DNA of 33,676 nucleotides from Sideroxydans sp. Its GTDB lineage: Bacteria; Pseudomonadota; Gammaproteobacteria; Burkholderiales; Gallionellaceae. The stretch is taken from positions 1-33,676 of the forward strand of contig WOZO01000135.1 in assembly GCA_011620315.1 (NCBI GenBank), in the 5' to 3' direction. The translations under genes and the position numbers were made by a program. Within the stretch, counting starts at the first letter, position 1, and each line of letters starts with the position of its first letter. The notes beneath the pieces were generated by a model. It was not told the DNA's origin and did no database searches. It saw only the letters and a program-made list of their open reading frames with translations. Positions 8,595 through 17,197 of the stretch are shown in pieces.

Positions 8595-10868
8595 ATGACG
8601 GAAGCCGCGACCGACAGAAGCGAAGAGACCGCGAAATACTGGGAGCAACTGGGTTGCAGATTCTCCCTGGTGGATGCTGTCTTTGATGAGTGTATGAAGG
8701 AGGCAAAGGCCCTGCTGTCGGCGGGAGGGCTGGAAGCCTACATCGAGAACGCACGCTTCATCGGCAAGATGGGGCGCGGTGCCGAACCCTTGCTGGTCTA
8801 TCTGGAAGAAGCGCCGGGCGTGGCTGCCATCGTGGGCGAACATGCGCTGATCGAACTGCGCGAGTTCGCGAACTACATGTCCACGCATACCAACTTCAAG
8901 GCGATCGTGCCGTTCCTGCAGACCAGCGGTGCAGTCGCGCGCCGTTTGCATGGCAGCAAGATGTTCAAGCAATACATCGAGCTGGTGCGCGACATGCTGG
9001 ACAAGACTTCGGGCTCCGTGCACGGGCACCACACGACCTTCCCCAGCCCCGGACTGCCGGAACTGCTCAAGCAGGCACCGCGCCTGCTGGGTGTGTTGTC
9101 GCTGCAGGGATTACGTAACTGGGTCGAATACGGCATCAAGTACTACAACAATCACCCTGAGCGGCAGGAAGAATACTTCCGGCTGGAATCGGCGGATGCG
9201 ATCGCGGTCATGCAGCGCGAACGGCACGGCACTTTGCTGGTGGACAACGAGCGCAAACTGGACAGTTACATCCGCGCGCTGTGGAACGATAGCGACTACC
9301 TCATCCCGTATTCGGTCGACATCGATGAGCTGCACAAGCCGATGCCCTATTACACCGATGATGGCATCCGTTTGCCGGATGTATACGACGATGCAGAGGG
9401 CGTTTCGGGAATCGACCGCTACCGCGCCGCGCTGGCGCACATGGCTGCCCACCGCCGCTGGTCGCAAAAGATGATCGTGGACAACTGGAGCCCCTTCCAG
9501 CGCGCCAGCGTGGAAGTGTTCGAGGATTCCCGCGTGGAATATCTGGCTTGCCGGAAATATCCGGGTTTGCGCAAGCTGTTGCTGGCACTCCATCCCGTCC
9601 CGAAAGAAGCAGACCTGCAGTTAGAGGAGCAGGGTATCTCGGTGTTCAGGCTCAGGCTGGCCTTGTTGTCGCGCGCCATCCTCGACCCTGAATTCCAGTA
9701 CGAGAATGTGCACGTCAAAGAATTCGTCAAACGCTTTCACGAGCTAATGGCAAAGGGCGAATCGAGCAGCGCAGAAATGTCATCTGTCGCGCTGGCGTTC
9801 ATTGCCCGCATACGCGGCCAGCGCGATCTGACGGCAACAATGTATTTCGACAACACCGAAGTTGGCTATCGCGATGACAACCGCCATCTGTGGATCTACA
9901 TCGAAGAGAGCGACGAGGACGAGATGTTCGAACATCTCGACAAGCGCCAGACCACGGAAGAAGAACTGAACGGTCTGCCACCGCGCCACTACGATGAATG
10001 GGACTATAACGCGCAGAACTATCGCCCGGACTGGGTGAGTGTGTATGAGACCCTGCACCCGCGCGGCAACCCCGCCAAGATCGACGACCTGCTGCTCAAG
10101 CACAGCAAGGTGGCCAAACGGTTGAAGGCCATGCTGGAACTGCTCAAGCCGCAGGACAAGGTGCGTATCCGCTATCAGGAAGAAGGCTCCGAACTCGATC
10201 TGGATGTCGCGATCTGTTCGCTGATCGATTTCAAGAGCGGTTCATCGCCCGACCCGCGCATCAACATGTCGCACCGTACCGACGGCCGCAGTTTCGCCGT
10301 CACATTGCTGCTCGACCTGTCGCAGTCGCTCAGCGAAAAGGCGTCCGGCAGCCAACAGACCATTCTCGAATTGAGTCAGGAAGCAGTGTCACTATTGGCC
10401 TGGTCGGTGCAGCAGGTCGGCGACTCGTTCGCCATCGGCGGCTTCCATTCCAATACCCGGCACGATGTGCGCTACTACCACATCAAGGGTTTCAACGAGC
10501 CTTGGGGAGACGAAGTGAAGTCGAGATTGGCCGAGATGCAGGCAGGCTATTCCACCCGCATGGGCGCAGCGATGCGCCACGCCGGTCATTATCTGAAGAC
10601 GCAACAGGCTGATAAGAAACTGATGCTGATCCTGACCGACGGCGAGCCGGCGGATATCGACGTGCACGATCCGCAATTGCTGATCCACGATGCCAAACAG
10701 GCGGTGCGGGAGTTGGACAGAGACGGCATCTACACCTACTGCATCAACCTCGATCCCAAGGCGGATGAATATGTTTCCGACATCTTCGGCAAGCAATACA
10801 CTATCTTGGATAACGTGACCCAGCTGCCGATCAAGCTGCCGGAGCTGTTCATCGTCCTGACCAAATAA
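8595..10868 (+). CDS. cbbO: RuBisCO activase adaptor subunit CbbO (VWA protein)
   Basis: The 757-residue product has a long alpha-helical N-terminal region and a C-terminal von Willebrand A domain. The metal-ion-dependent adhesion site is visible as DLSQS (Asp574) in LLLDLSQSLSE, and as the Thr-Asp at about 681-682 in LILTDGEPADID. An acidic stretch (EESDEDEMFEHLD, about 436-448) lies before the VWA part. CbbO binds RuBisCO through the VWA metal site and docks the CbbQ hexamer, together forming the CbbQO activase. The start is ATG 8595, 33 bases after cbbQ; only a weak purine-rich site precedes it, so translation may depend on cbbQ. Length and layout agree with the CbbO/NorD family. Confidence 0.95.
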   Translation: MTEAATDRSEETAKYWEQLGCRFSLVDAVFDECMKEAKALLSAGGLEAYIENARFIGKMGRGAEPLLVYLEEAPGVAAIVGEHALIELREFANYMSTHTNFKAIVPFLQTSGAVARRLHGSKMFKQYIELVRDMLDKTSGSVHGHHTTFPSPGLPELLKQAPRLLGVLSLQGLRNWVEYGIKYYNNHPERQEEYFRLESADAIAVMQRERHGTLLVDNERKLDSYIRALWNDSDYLIPYSVDIDELHKPMPYYTDDGIRLPDVYDDAEGVSGIDRYRAALAHMAAHRRWSQKMIVDNWSPFQRASVEVFEDSRVEYLACRKYPGLRKLLLALHPVPKEADLQLEEQGISVFRLRLALLSRAILDPEFQYENVHVKEFVKRFHELMAKGESSSAEMSSVALAFIARIRGQRDLTATMYFDNTEVGYRDDNRHLWIYIEESDEDEMFEHLDKRQTTEEELNGLPPRHYDEWDYNAQNYRPDWVSVYETLHPRGNPAKIDDLLLKHSKVAKRLKAMLELLKPQDKVRIRYQEEGSELDLDVAICSLIDFKSGSSPDPRINMSHRTDGRSFAVTLLLDLSQSLSEKASGSQQTILELSQEAVSLLAWSVQQVGDSFAIGGFHSNTRHDVRYYHIKGFNEPWGDEVKSRLAEMQAGYSTRMGAAMRHAGHYLKTQQADKKLMLILTDGEPADIDVHDPQLLIHDAKQAVRELDRDGIYTYCINLDPKADEYVSDIFGKQYTILDNVTQLPIKLPELFIVLTK

Positions 10869-10888
10869 GCAAAAGAAGGAGAGCAAGC

Positions 10889-11407
10889 ATGCAACTCGCA
10901 TCCAATGGCAAGGTACTGGTAGGCATCCTCACCGGCAGCCCCAACGACCTGCCCACCGTCGTCAAAGTACGAGACACCCTGTCCGAGCTCGGCATCGCCA
11001 GCGAGATCGTAGTGGCCTCGGCGCACCGTACGCCGGACAAAGTGCTCGCCTACATCGACCGCGCGCACAAGGAAGGCGTGCAAGTGCTGATCGGCTGCGC
11101 CGGTATGGCCGCGCACCTGGCTGGCGTGATCGCCGGACACACCCGCTTGCCGGTGATTGGTCTGCCGCTGTCCGGCGGCGTTGTGTCCGGTCTGGATGCC
11201 CTGCTGGCGACGGTGCAGATGCCGCCCGGCGTGCCGGTTGCGACGGTGGCGGTGGACGGCGCGAAGAACGCCGCCATGCTGGCCGCGCGCATCCTGGCGC
11301 TAAAATACCCCGAGATCAATCAGGCGCTGGAAGATGCGGCGAAAAAAGAACGTGCCCGCTACGAGCAGAGCGCAGATGAAGCACTGGCCAAATTGGCCGG
11401 AAAATAA
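10889..11407 (+). CDS. purE: N5-carboxyaminoimidazole ribonucleotide mutase (PurE)
   Basis: The 172-residue product is a single-domain PurE. GSPND at 16-20 replaces the more common GSDSD/GSKSD loop. The catalytic His46 lies in SAHRTP (44-49), AGMAAHLAG is at 71-79, and VQMPPGVPV near 109-117 is typical. PurE interconverts N5-carboxy-AIR and CAIR in purine synthesis; in class II enzymes AIR is carboxylated directly with CO2. The Arg of SAHRTP points to class I, but no purK, the usual partner, is in the window. A good ribosome site (AAGGAGA) precedes the ATG, 20 bases after cbbO, so it is probably co-transcribed with the activase genes. A second purE elsewhere in the genome cannot be excluded. 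Confidence 0.92.
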   Translation: MQLASNGKVLVGILTGSPNDLPTVVKVRDTLSELGIASEIVVASAHRTPDKVLAYIDRAHKEGVQVLIGCAGMAAHLAGVIAGHTRLPVIGLPLSGGVVSGLDALLATVQMPPGVPVATVAVDGAKNAAMLAARILALKYPEINQALEDAAKKERARYEQSADEALAKLAGK

Positions 11408-11507
11408 GCAAGCACAGCAATATCCGGTGCCAAATAGTCATAGAGTAGCCGGGGAGAAAACTGTAAAATCCGCAAGTTGAATGAATTTATAAAAGAGGAG
11501 AGCAGCA

Positions 11508-12509
11508 ATGAGCAAGAGTTTGGTTCAGTTCATCATCGAAGAACAACGTCAGATCCCGGGTGCAACCGGCGACTTCACCGGCCTGATCAGCGACATCGTA
11601 TCCGCCTGCAAACAGATCGCGCATGACGTGAACAAGGGCGCGCTGATCGGCGTGCTGGGTTCCGCAGGCAGCGAGAACGTGCAGGGCGAGACACAGAAGA
11701 AGCTCGACATCATCACCAATGAAGTGTTCATCAAAGCCAATGAATGGGGCGGTCATCTGGCAGCCATGGCATCCGAAGAGATGGACGACATCTACGAGAT
11801 CCCCAAGCAGTACCCGCGCGGCAAGTACCTGATCACTTTCGATCCGCTGGACGGCTCTTCCAACATCGACGTGAACATCTCCGTCGGTACCATCTTCTCC
11901 ATCCTGCGTTGTCCTGAAGGCGTGACCAATCCGACTGCTGCCGACTTCATGCAGCCCGGCACCAAGCAAGTATGTGGTGGCTACGCACTGTACGGCCCGA
12001 ACACCATGATGGTGATCACCACCGGCCACGGCGTGAACGGCTTCACACTGGACCGCGACGTCGGCGATTTCTTCCTGACACACCCGAACATGACCATCCC
12101 GGAAGACACCGCCGAGTTCGCCATCAATATGTCCAACCAGCGTTTCTGGGAAGCACCGGTACAGAAGTATGTCGACGAGTGCATGAAGGGCAAGGACGGC
12201 GGTCGCGAGAAGAACTTCAACATGCGTTGGGTCGCTTCCATGGTGGCTGAAGTTCACCGCATCCTGACCCGTGGCGGCATCTTCATGTATCCGTTCGACA
12301 CCAAGGATCCGAGCAAGCCGGGCAAACTGCGTTTGATGTACGAAGCCAACCCGATGTCCTTCATCGTGGAACAGGCCGGCGGCATGAGCTCCACCGGTCG
12401 CGAGCGCATCATGGAACTGCAACCCACAGGCCTGCACCAGCGCGTACCGGTCATCCTCGGCTCGAAGAACGAAGTCGAGCGTGTGGTCGCTTACCACAAA
12501 GGCGCGTAA
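11508..12509 (+). CDS. fbp: Fructose-1,6-bisphosphatase, class I
   Basis: The 333-residue product has the class I FBPase signature. Metal ligands are Glu90-Glu91 (MASEEMDD) and [10 protein letters not shown] at 112-121 (Asp112, Asp115). The substrate loop [19 protein letters not shown], followed by G, lies near 276-295. It hydrolyses fructose 1,6-bisphosphate to fructose 6-phosphate, an irreversible step of the Calvin cycle and gluconeogenesis. The start follows GAGGAG. The 100-base spacer after purE contains TAAAAT at 11464-11469, a possible -10 without a good -35, so the gene may have its own promoter. Class I enzymes act on fructose bisphosphate; no separate sedoheptulose bisphosphatase gene is seen here. 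A GC-rich hairpin follows the stop. Confidence 0.97.
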   Translation: MSKSLVQFIIEEQRQIPGATGDFTGLISDIVSACKQIAHDVNKGALIGVLGSAGSENVQGETQKKLDIITNEVFIKANEWGGHLAAMASEEMDDIYEIPKQYPRGKYLITFDPLDGSSNIDVNISVGTIFSILRCPEGVTNPTAADFMQPGTKQVCGGYALYGPNTMMVITTGHGVNGFTLDRDVGDFFLTHPNMTIPEDTAEFAINMSNQRFWEAPVQKYVDECMKGKDGGREKNFNMRWVASMVAEVHRILTRGGIFMYPFDTKDPSKPGKLRLMYEANPMSFIVEQAGGMSSTGRERIMELQPTGLHQRVPVILGSKNEVERVVAYHKGA

Positions 12510-12521
12510 TTTCGCGAATGG

Positions 12522-12541
12522 CGCCCCCGGCAACGGGGGCG
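12522..12541 (+). other. GC-rich stem-loop after fbp
   Basis: CGCCCCCG and CGGGGGCG pair perfectly over 8 bp around a GCAA tetraloop, 13 bases after the fbp stop. Only TT follows, so it is a poor intrinsic terminator. It may protect the fbp message end or reduce read-through into purC. Confidence 0.55.
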
Positions 12542-12580
12542 TTGTCACGTCTGCAATATGTTGAAACCAATGAGGTCATC

Positions 12581-13465
12581 ATGACTGCCCTGCACGAATC
12601 CAATCTACCCAGCCTGAAATTCCTGCATCGCGGCAAAGTGCGCGACCTGTACGAAGTGGATGCGAACCATCTGCTGATCGTGCAGACCGACCGCCTGTCC
12701 GCGTTCGACTTCATCCTGCCCACGCCGATCCCCGGCAAGGGCGAGGTGCTGACGGCGGTGTCGAATTTCTGGTTCAAGAAGTTGGGTCATGTCATTCCCA
12801 ACCACGTGTGCGGGATCGATCCGGAATCGGTGGTGAAGACCGACGCCGAAAAGGCCCAGGTGCGCGGTCGCGCCTTCGTCACCAGGAAGCTCAAGCCGCT
12901 GCCCATCGAAGCCATCGTGCGCGGCTATCTGGTCGGTTCCGGCTGGAAGGATTACAAGAAGACCGGTGCGGTATGCGGTATCGAATTGCCCGCCGGTATG
13001 CAGGAAGCGCAGAAGCTGCCGCAGGCATTGTTCACGCCGTCCACCAAAGCCGCAGTGGGCGACCACGACGAGAACATCTCGTTCGAGGAAGCCAAGAAGT
13101 TGCTGGGTGCAGATATGGCCGAACAGGTGAAGAACGCCACACTGGCGCTATACACCGAAGCGGCGGAATACGCCCTGACACGCGGCATCATCATCGCCGA
13201 TACCAAGTTCGAGTTCGGCACTGATGACGATGGCAAGTTATATTTGATCGACGAAGCGCTGACGCCGGACTCCTCGCGCTTCTGGCCGGCCGACCAGCAT
13301 CAGGTCGGCAGCAACCCGCCCAGTTTCGACAAGCAGTTCATTCGCGACTGGCTGGAAGCATCGGGCTGGAACAAGCAACCGCCGGCACCGTCGGTTCCCG
13401 CCGACATCCTGCAAAAAACATCGGACAAATACCGCGAAGCACAGCGGCTGCTGACAGGCGCATGA
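12581..13465 (+). CDS. purC: Phosphoribosylaminoimidazole-succinocarboxamide synthase
   Basis: The 294-residue product is SAICAR synthase of the longer (about 300 residue) type. Motifs: [13 protein letters not shown] near 14-26 (nucleotide loop), [54 protein letters not shown] and [15 protein letters not shown]. It joins aspartate to CAIR using ATP, the step directly after PurE. The ATG at 12581 matches the family start; a longer frame begins inside the preceding hairpin and is not supported. The stop overlaps the start of the carbonic anhydrase gene as ATGA, indicating translational coupling. Confidence 0.97.
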   Translation: MTALHESNLPSLKFLHRGKVRDLYEVDANHLLIVQTDRLSAFDFILPTPIPGKGEVLTAVSNFWFKKLGHVIPNHVCGIDPESVVKTDAEKAQVRGRAFVTRKLKPLPIEAIVRGYLVGSGWKDYKKTGAVCGIELPAGMQEAQKLPQALFTPSTKAAVGDHDENISFEEAKKLLGADMAEQVKNATLALYTEAAEYALTRGIIIADTKFEFGTDDDGKLYLIDEALTPDSSRFWPADQHQVGSNPPSFDKQFIRDWLEASGWNKQPPAPSVPADILQKTSDKYREAQRLLTGA

Positions 13466-14100
13466 TCAATCCGGCAGATCTGATCAAGGGATTCCACCGT
13501 TTCCGGGAGCAACATTTCACGGACGACGATGCTTTGTACCATCAGCTGGTGCATGAAGGGCAAACGCCGAAGATACTGGTGGTCGCCTGCTGCGATTCGC
13601 GCGTCGATCCGGCGCTGGTGCTCGATTGCGCGCCGGGCGACCTGTTCGTCATCCGCAACGTCGCCAATCTGGTGCCGCCCGACGAAAACCGCATCGGCGG
13701 TCGCCACGGTACCAGTGCCGCGCTGGAATACGGCGTGAAGACGCTGGGTGTGGAGCATGTCATCGTGCTGGGTCACGCACATTGCGGCGGCATCCAGGCA
13801 TTGATGAGAGGCTCGGCCACAGTAGACGGACAGGAATCCTTCATCAGCAGCTGGATGCGGCTGGCAGAACAAGCGCGCAACAAGGTATTGCAAGACATGC
13901 CGGATGCACCGAGTAAAGTGCTGGAACGCGCCTGCGAACAGCAGGCCATCCTCAGTTCACTGGATAATCTGATGAGCTTCGACTGGATACGCGAACGCGT
14001 TGAGGATGGTCGGTTGACGCTGCACGGATGGTATTTCGATATTGAACACGGACAGTTGCTGCAGTACCAGGCAGACAACTGCCGTTTCAATGCGATGTGA
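13462..14100 (+). CDS. can: Beta-class carbonic anhydrase
   Basis: The 212-residue product is a beta carbonic anhydrase. Zinc ligands are Cys43 (CCDSR at 43-47, with the Asp45-Arg47 pair), His105 and Cys108 (GHAHCGG). [11 protein letters not shown] and the [17 protein letters not shown] strand are typical. It interconverts CO2 and bicarbonate in the cytoplasm. Its start overlaps the purC stop (ATGA), and it follows the RuBisCO, activase, purE and fbp genes, so a role in inorganic carbon supply is likely. No signal peptide is seen. Its stop is immediately next to the stop of the convergent DUF4124 gene, with no terminator between them. It is shorter and simpler than carboxysomal types and looks like the Can/CynT group. 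Confidence 0.96.
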   Translation: MINPADLIKGFHRFREQHFTDDDALYHQLVHEGQTPKILVVACCDSRVDPALVLDCAPGDLFVIRNVANLVPPDENRIGGRHGTSAALEYGVKTLGVEHVIVLGHAHCGGIQALMRGSATVDGQESFISSWMRLAEQARNKVLQDMPDAPSKVLERACEQQAILSSLDNLMSFDWIRERVEDGRLTLHGWYFDIEHGQLLQYQADNCRFNAM

Positions 14101-14706
14101 TCACTGCCCTTCTTTCAATGGGGGCAATCCCTTCAGTTCACGATAGCGCGCCTTGTCGGCGGCGTACCTTTCCTTAACGGCATCCAGCTCTTCATTGCTC
14201 GTATTCAAATCAGTCTGAAATTTGTCGATGCGTTGTTGCGCTTCAGCAAGGTCTTCCTCCAGAGACTTTGGAATCTTGCGCTTTTGCGCAACGATACGGT
14301 CCCGCTCCTGCTGCAGGCTGACAAGGTTCTCGTTGGCTGACTTGAGCAGCGTGGTGTAGCTGCTGATGCGGGCTTCGACCTGCTGCAGGTTGCGGTCACG
14401 CGCCAGATCGATCTCGGTATCGGAACTGTAGGTGTTGATCAGGGCGTTATCGTGCCGTTCTGCCTGTATCTGCTCATCTGTCTTCATGGTTTGCAGGCCG
14501 GGCGTATTACGGGAGGATTCCCGCTCTTGCAGGCGTCCTTTTTCCAACGTTTGCATGTCGCGGTTGGCATAGCGGGGCGGAATGGTTTCGCCATAGTGCG
14601 TGGTGCCGTTCTCGTCCACCCACTTGTACAGCTTGGCTTCGGCATTCAGCGATACAGCAGCCAGCAAAACCGCCATACCCAACAACGCTTTCGAATTCTT
14701 CATCAT
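14101..14706 (-). CDS. DUF4124 domain protein with coiled coil, exported
   Basis: The 201-residue product begins with a signal peptide ([19 protein letters not shown], likely cut after AEA at about 24). A DUF4124-like segment follows: [20 protein letters not shown] at about 25-44. The rest (about 75-190) is charged and heptad-rich, with many Gln, Glu, Lys and Leu, and looks like a long coiled coil. The family is periplasmic or envelope-associated, with no established function. The start ATG overlaps the pyrE stop, so the two genes are translated together from the minus strand, although no shared pathway is evident. An alternative start is the next codon, also ATG. Confidence 0.85.
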   Translation of the reverse strand: MMKNSKALLGMAVLLAAVSLNAEAKLYKWVDENGTTHYGETIPPRYANRDMQTLEKGRLQERESSRNTPGLQTMKTDEQIQAERHDNALINTYSSDTEIDLARDRNLQQVEARISSYTTLLKSANENLVSLQQERDRIVAQKRKIPKSLEEDLAEAQQRIDKFQTDLNTSNEELDAVKERYAADKARYRELKGLPPLKEGQ

Positions 14707-15344
14707 TTCACCCCGTATCGGTCACGATAAGTTTGAACCGCTTGCAGATTCTGCACCAAGTCCACCTGCCCCTGCAAATAACCGAGCAGATCATCCAGCG
14801 CCGCGATGGAGACAACCGGCAGGCCGTAATCGCGTTGCACTTCCTGCACCGCCGACAACTCGCCCTGCCCCCGCTCCATGCGATCCAGCGCGATCACCAC
14901 GCCGCACGGTGAGGCACCCGCCGCGCGGATAAGTACGATGGATTCGCGCACCGATGTGCCGGCCGAGATCACATCGTCGATGATCAGCACTTTTCCAGCC
15001 AGCTTCGCACCCACCGTGTTGCCGCCCTCGCCGTGGTCCTTGGCCTCCTTGCGGTTGAAGCAATATGGCACCTTGCGCCCCTGCTCCGCCAGCGCGATGG
15101 AAGTACCCGCTACCAGCGGGATGCCCTTGTAGGCAGGGCCGAACAGCATATTGAACTCCAAGCCGGAGGCAAGGATGGCCTGTGCGTAGAACTGGCACAG
15201 CTCGCGCAGCGCAGCGCCGTCCTGGAACAGGCCCGAATTGAAGAAATAAGGCGACAGGCGCCCGGCCTTGGTCTGGAACTCACCGAAGCGCAATACCTTT
15301 TGCGCGACGGCGAAGCGGATGAAATCCTGGCGATATGCATGCAT
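14703..15344 (-). CDS. pyrE: Orotate phosphoribosyltransferase
   Basis: The 213-residue product matches PyrE in length and order: [60 protein letters not shown] (catalytic loop), and the PRPP-binding motif [16 protein letters not shown]. It transfers phosphoribose from PRPP to orotate to give OMP in pyrimidine synthesis. The start is taken as ATG 15344 because it gives the family N-terminus; the open frame extends further upstream across the promoter region. It is divergent from the exonuclease III gene and followed by the overlapping DUF4124 gene. Confidence 0.96.
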   Translation of the reverse strand: MHAYRQDFIRFAVAQKVLRFGEFQTKAGRLSPYFFNSGLFQDGAALRELCQFYAQAILASGLEFNMLFGPAYKGIPLVAGTSIALAEQGRKVPYCFNRKEAKDHGEGGNTVGAKLAGKVLIIDDVISAGTSVRESIVLIRAAGASPCGVVIALDRMERGQGELSAVQEVQRDYGLPVVSIAALDDLLGYLQGQVDLVQNLQAVQTYRDRYGVK

Positions 15345-15377
15345 GGGAAGAATGGAGAAGAGTTGAACAGTGCGGCC

Positions 15378-15385
15378 ATTATAAT
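15378..15385. promoter_or_regulatory. Symmetrical -10 element, pyrE / xth divergent promoter
   Basis: The palindrome ATTATAAT reads TATAAT on both strands, in the 78-base spacer between the two divergent starts. It would place transcription starts roughly 25-35 bases before each gene. The -35 matches are poor on both sides (CTGTAA on the minus strand at a 17-base spacing), so this is a candidate only. Confidence 0.5.
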
Positions 15386-15422
15386 GCCCGCCACCCCAGA
15401 TTACAGAAGACGCACCCACGAT

Positions 15423-16190
15423 ATGCGAATAATCACCCTCAACCTCAACGGCATCCGCTCCGCCTACAACAAAGGCCTGCTCGAATGGTTCGGCAAGCAG
15501 GACGCCGACGTCCTCTGTGTGCAGGAGCTCAAGGCCCAGCAAGCCGACATGACGCCGGACATGATTGCCCCATTCGGCTACCACGGTTATTTCCACTATG
15601 CGGAGAAGAAGGGCTATAGCGGTGTCGGCATTTACAGCAAGACCAAGCCGGACAACGTCATCGTAGGCCTGGGTATTCCCGAGTTCGACATGGAAGGCCG
15701 TTATATTGAAGCGCAGTTTGGTAATCTAAGCGTGGTCTCGCTCTACCTGCCTTCCGGCTCCAGCGGTGAAGAGCGCCAGGCTGTGAAATTCAAATTTCTT
15801 GATTCATTCATGCCGCACATGGTGGCCTTGAAGCAGAGTGGCCGCGACGTCATCGTCTGCGGTGACTGGAACATCGCCCATACCGAAAAGGACCTGAAGA
15901 ACTGGAAAGGTAACAAGAAGAACTCCGGCTTCCTGCCCGAAGAGCGTGCATGGATCAGCGCGCTACTCAACGAAGTAGGCTTCGTCGACGTGTTCCGCAA
16001 ACTGCATCCCGAACTAGAGGCTTACACCTGGTGGTCGAATCGCGGTCAGGCTTGGGCCAAGGACGTGGGGTGGCGTCTGGATTACCAGATCACCACACCC
16101 GGTATCGCGGAAAAGGCGATCAATACGGGTATCTACAAAGAACAACGCTTCAGCGACCATGCGCCGTTCATGGTGGATTACCAAGACTGA
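15423..16190 (+). CDS. xth: Exodeoxyribonuclease III (AP endonuclease)
   Basis: The 255-residue product belongs to the ExoIII/ExoA exonuclease-endonuclease-phosphatase family. Visible sites: LNLNGIRSA at 6-14 (Asn7), VQELKAQQ with the metal-binding Glu35, [20 protein letters not shown] (Asp and Asn), [18 protein letters not shown], and the C-terminal catalytic SDHAPF. It cuts DNA at abasic sites and degrades 3' ends during repair. The ATG at 15423 gives the exact family N-terminus; upstream codons in the same frame belong to the promoter region. The region after the stop holds repeats. Confidence 0.96.
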   Translation: MRIITLNLNGIRSAYNKGLLEWFGKQDADVLCVQELKAQQADMTPDMIAPFGYHGYFHYAEKKGYSGVGIYSKTKPDNVIVGLGIPEFDMEGRYIEAQFGNLSVVSLYLPSGSSGEERQAVKFKFLDSFMPHMVALKQSGRDVIVCGDWNIAHTEKDLKNWKGNKKNSGFLPEERAWISALLNEVGFVDVFRKLHPELEAYTWWSNRGQAWAKDVGWRLDYQITTPGIAEKAINTGIYKEQRFSDHAPFMVDYQD

Positions 16191-16193
16191 GCT

Positions 16194-16225
16194 GTAGGTT
16201 GGGAGGAGCGCAGCGATACCCAACA
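16194..16225. repeat. REP-like palindrome after xth
   Basis: GTTGGG (16198-16203) and CCCAAC (16219-16224) form a stem around a GGAGCGCAGCGATA-type loop, in the context TGTAGGTTGGG...CCCAACA. This resembles intergenic palindromes common in many proteobacteria with the GTAGGTTGGG/ACCCAAC pattern (recalled, not searched). It lies 3 bases after the xth stop and could also end transcription or protect the message. Confidence 0.6.
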
Positions 16226-16257
16226 ATGAAATTTGAGGTTATGCGCCGCAGGGTTTC

Positions 16258-16874
16258 AAAGTCAAAATCGTCGGGGGTTGCCCGACAGCAAGTTACTTTC
16301 TTTTGCTTCGCCAAAAGAAAGTAACCAAAGAAAAGGCGACCCTGGTTTGCCGCCCACTACGTGGGTCCCCTGCGTTGCTCGAACGGTCGGGCCTCCTCAT
16401 AAACTCGCACGATCCGCTACGCGGCCACGTGCTCAAACATATTCGTCGGACTACCCCCGCTCGTCCTGCGCTACTCGGCGGCGCTCAAGGGAATGAAAAT
16501 CCACTACGGTTTTGTGTGCGCTTTGCGCACGCTTCTTTTTGTTTGGCGATGCGGGCAAAGCCCGCATCGCGGGGTTGGGGCTTGGTTTTGGGTTGGGGTT
16601 TTGAATTTCCTCCCCTGTGCGCCGCCGAGTAGCGGAGGCGGGTCAGGTGATGTCGGCGAGGACTGTCTGAGCGCGTAGCGGGAGTTCCGCAGCCGCCTGA
16701 CCAGTCGACAACAAGCCGCTTAGCGGCTTGTTGCGGCGAAGACTAACCTTTAGGTTATGTCGTAGCCAACAACGCAGGGGACCCCGTAGGGGCGGCAAAC
16801 CGGGGGCGACTTCTTTTGGTTACTTTTCTTGGCAAGACAAGAAAAGTAACTTGCTGTCGGGCAACGCCCGACGG
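16258..16874. repeat. 0.6-kb repeat element with long inverted arms
   Basis: The 746-base gene-free stretch 16191-16936 is mostly one element. The left arm (about 16268-16377) and right arm (about 16770-16874) are imperfect inverted copies, about 105-110 bases each. Each arm holds a strong hairpin: 16292-16325 (14-bp perfect stem, loop CTTCGC) and 16819-16850 (13-bp stem, loop GCAAGA), next to a smaller TCGGG/CCCGA stem. The middle has more perfect hairpins: 16546-16570 (11 bp, loop AAA), 16516-16530 (6 bp, loop TTT), 16710-16732 (10 bp, loop TTA) and 16744-16757. No transposase or plausible gene is present; short open frames cross it without ribosome sites. A further copy of the arm occurs at the right window edge. 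Function unknown. Confidence 0.8.
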
Positions 16875-16936
16875 TTTTTACTTGGAACCATGCGGCGTAA
16901 TGCACGTTGGCTATTGCGCCCGCGGGCTACCCAGGC

Positions 16937-17176
16937 TCAGCGCATTTTCGACAATACAAAGCTTCTCGAACTTGCGGATTTTTCATACTTGATCTCGATG
17001 CCGCGAGCAACTAATTCGGCAATGACAAATTTCTGAACTAATCCAATTCGCGTTGTTACTCCGCCCACTGCTTCAGCAGTCTCCTTTGCCGTAAACTTCC
17101 GAGGAAATATTTTTGTTTGACTAGCCATACTTTCGAGAAATTCAATTACCTTATTTTGAAGTTCAACATCTTTCAT
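16937..17176 (-). CDS. Small hypothetical protein
   Basis: I do not recognise this protein. From ATG 17176 it has 79 residues; a GTG at 17188 would add four. It begins MKDVELQNKVIEFLESM, continues with KFTAKETAEAVGG and GLVQKFVIAELVARGIEIKYE, and has a basic, Ser-rich end. The helix pattern with a short strand near the C-terminus resembles a small winged-helix fold, but no motif proves it. It is downstream of the lipoprotein gene on the same strand with only a short gap, so the two are probably co-transcribed. Base composition is AT-richer than the surrounding core genes, like the lipoprotein gene, which suggests recent acquisition. It abuts the 0.6-kb repeat. Confidence 0.6.
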   Translation of the reverse strand: MKDVELQNKVIEFLESMASQTKIFPRKFTAKETAEAVGGVTTRIGLVQKFVIAELVARGIEIKYEKSASSRSFVLSKMR

Positions 17177-17197
17177 CGAATATCTCACGCATAAAAA

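Noticed and set aside
12518-12580. Upstream start for purC inside the fbp hairpin
   Set aside because: It would add 21 residues not found in the family; ATG 12581 gives the standard N-terminus.
16233-16678. Several overlapping open frames of 60-110 codons inside the 0.6-kb repeat element
   Set aside because: They lack ribosome sites, cross the hairpins, have odd composition and start or stop differently on each frame. They look like translations of the repeat, not genes.
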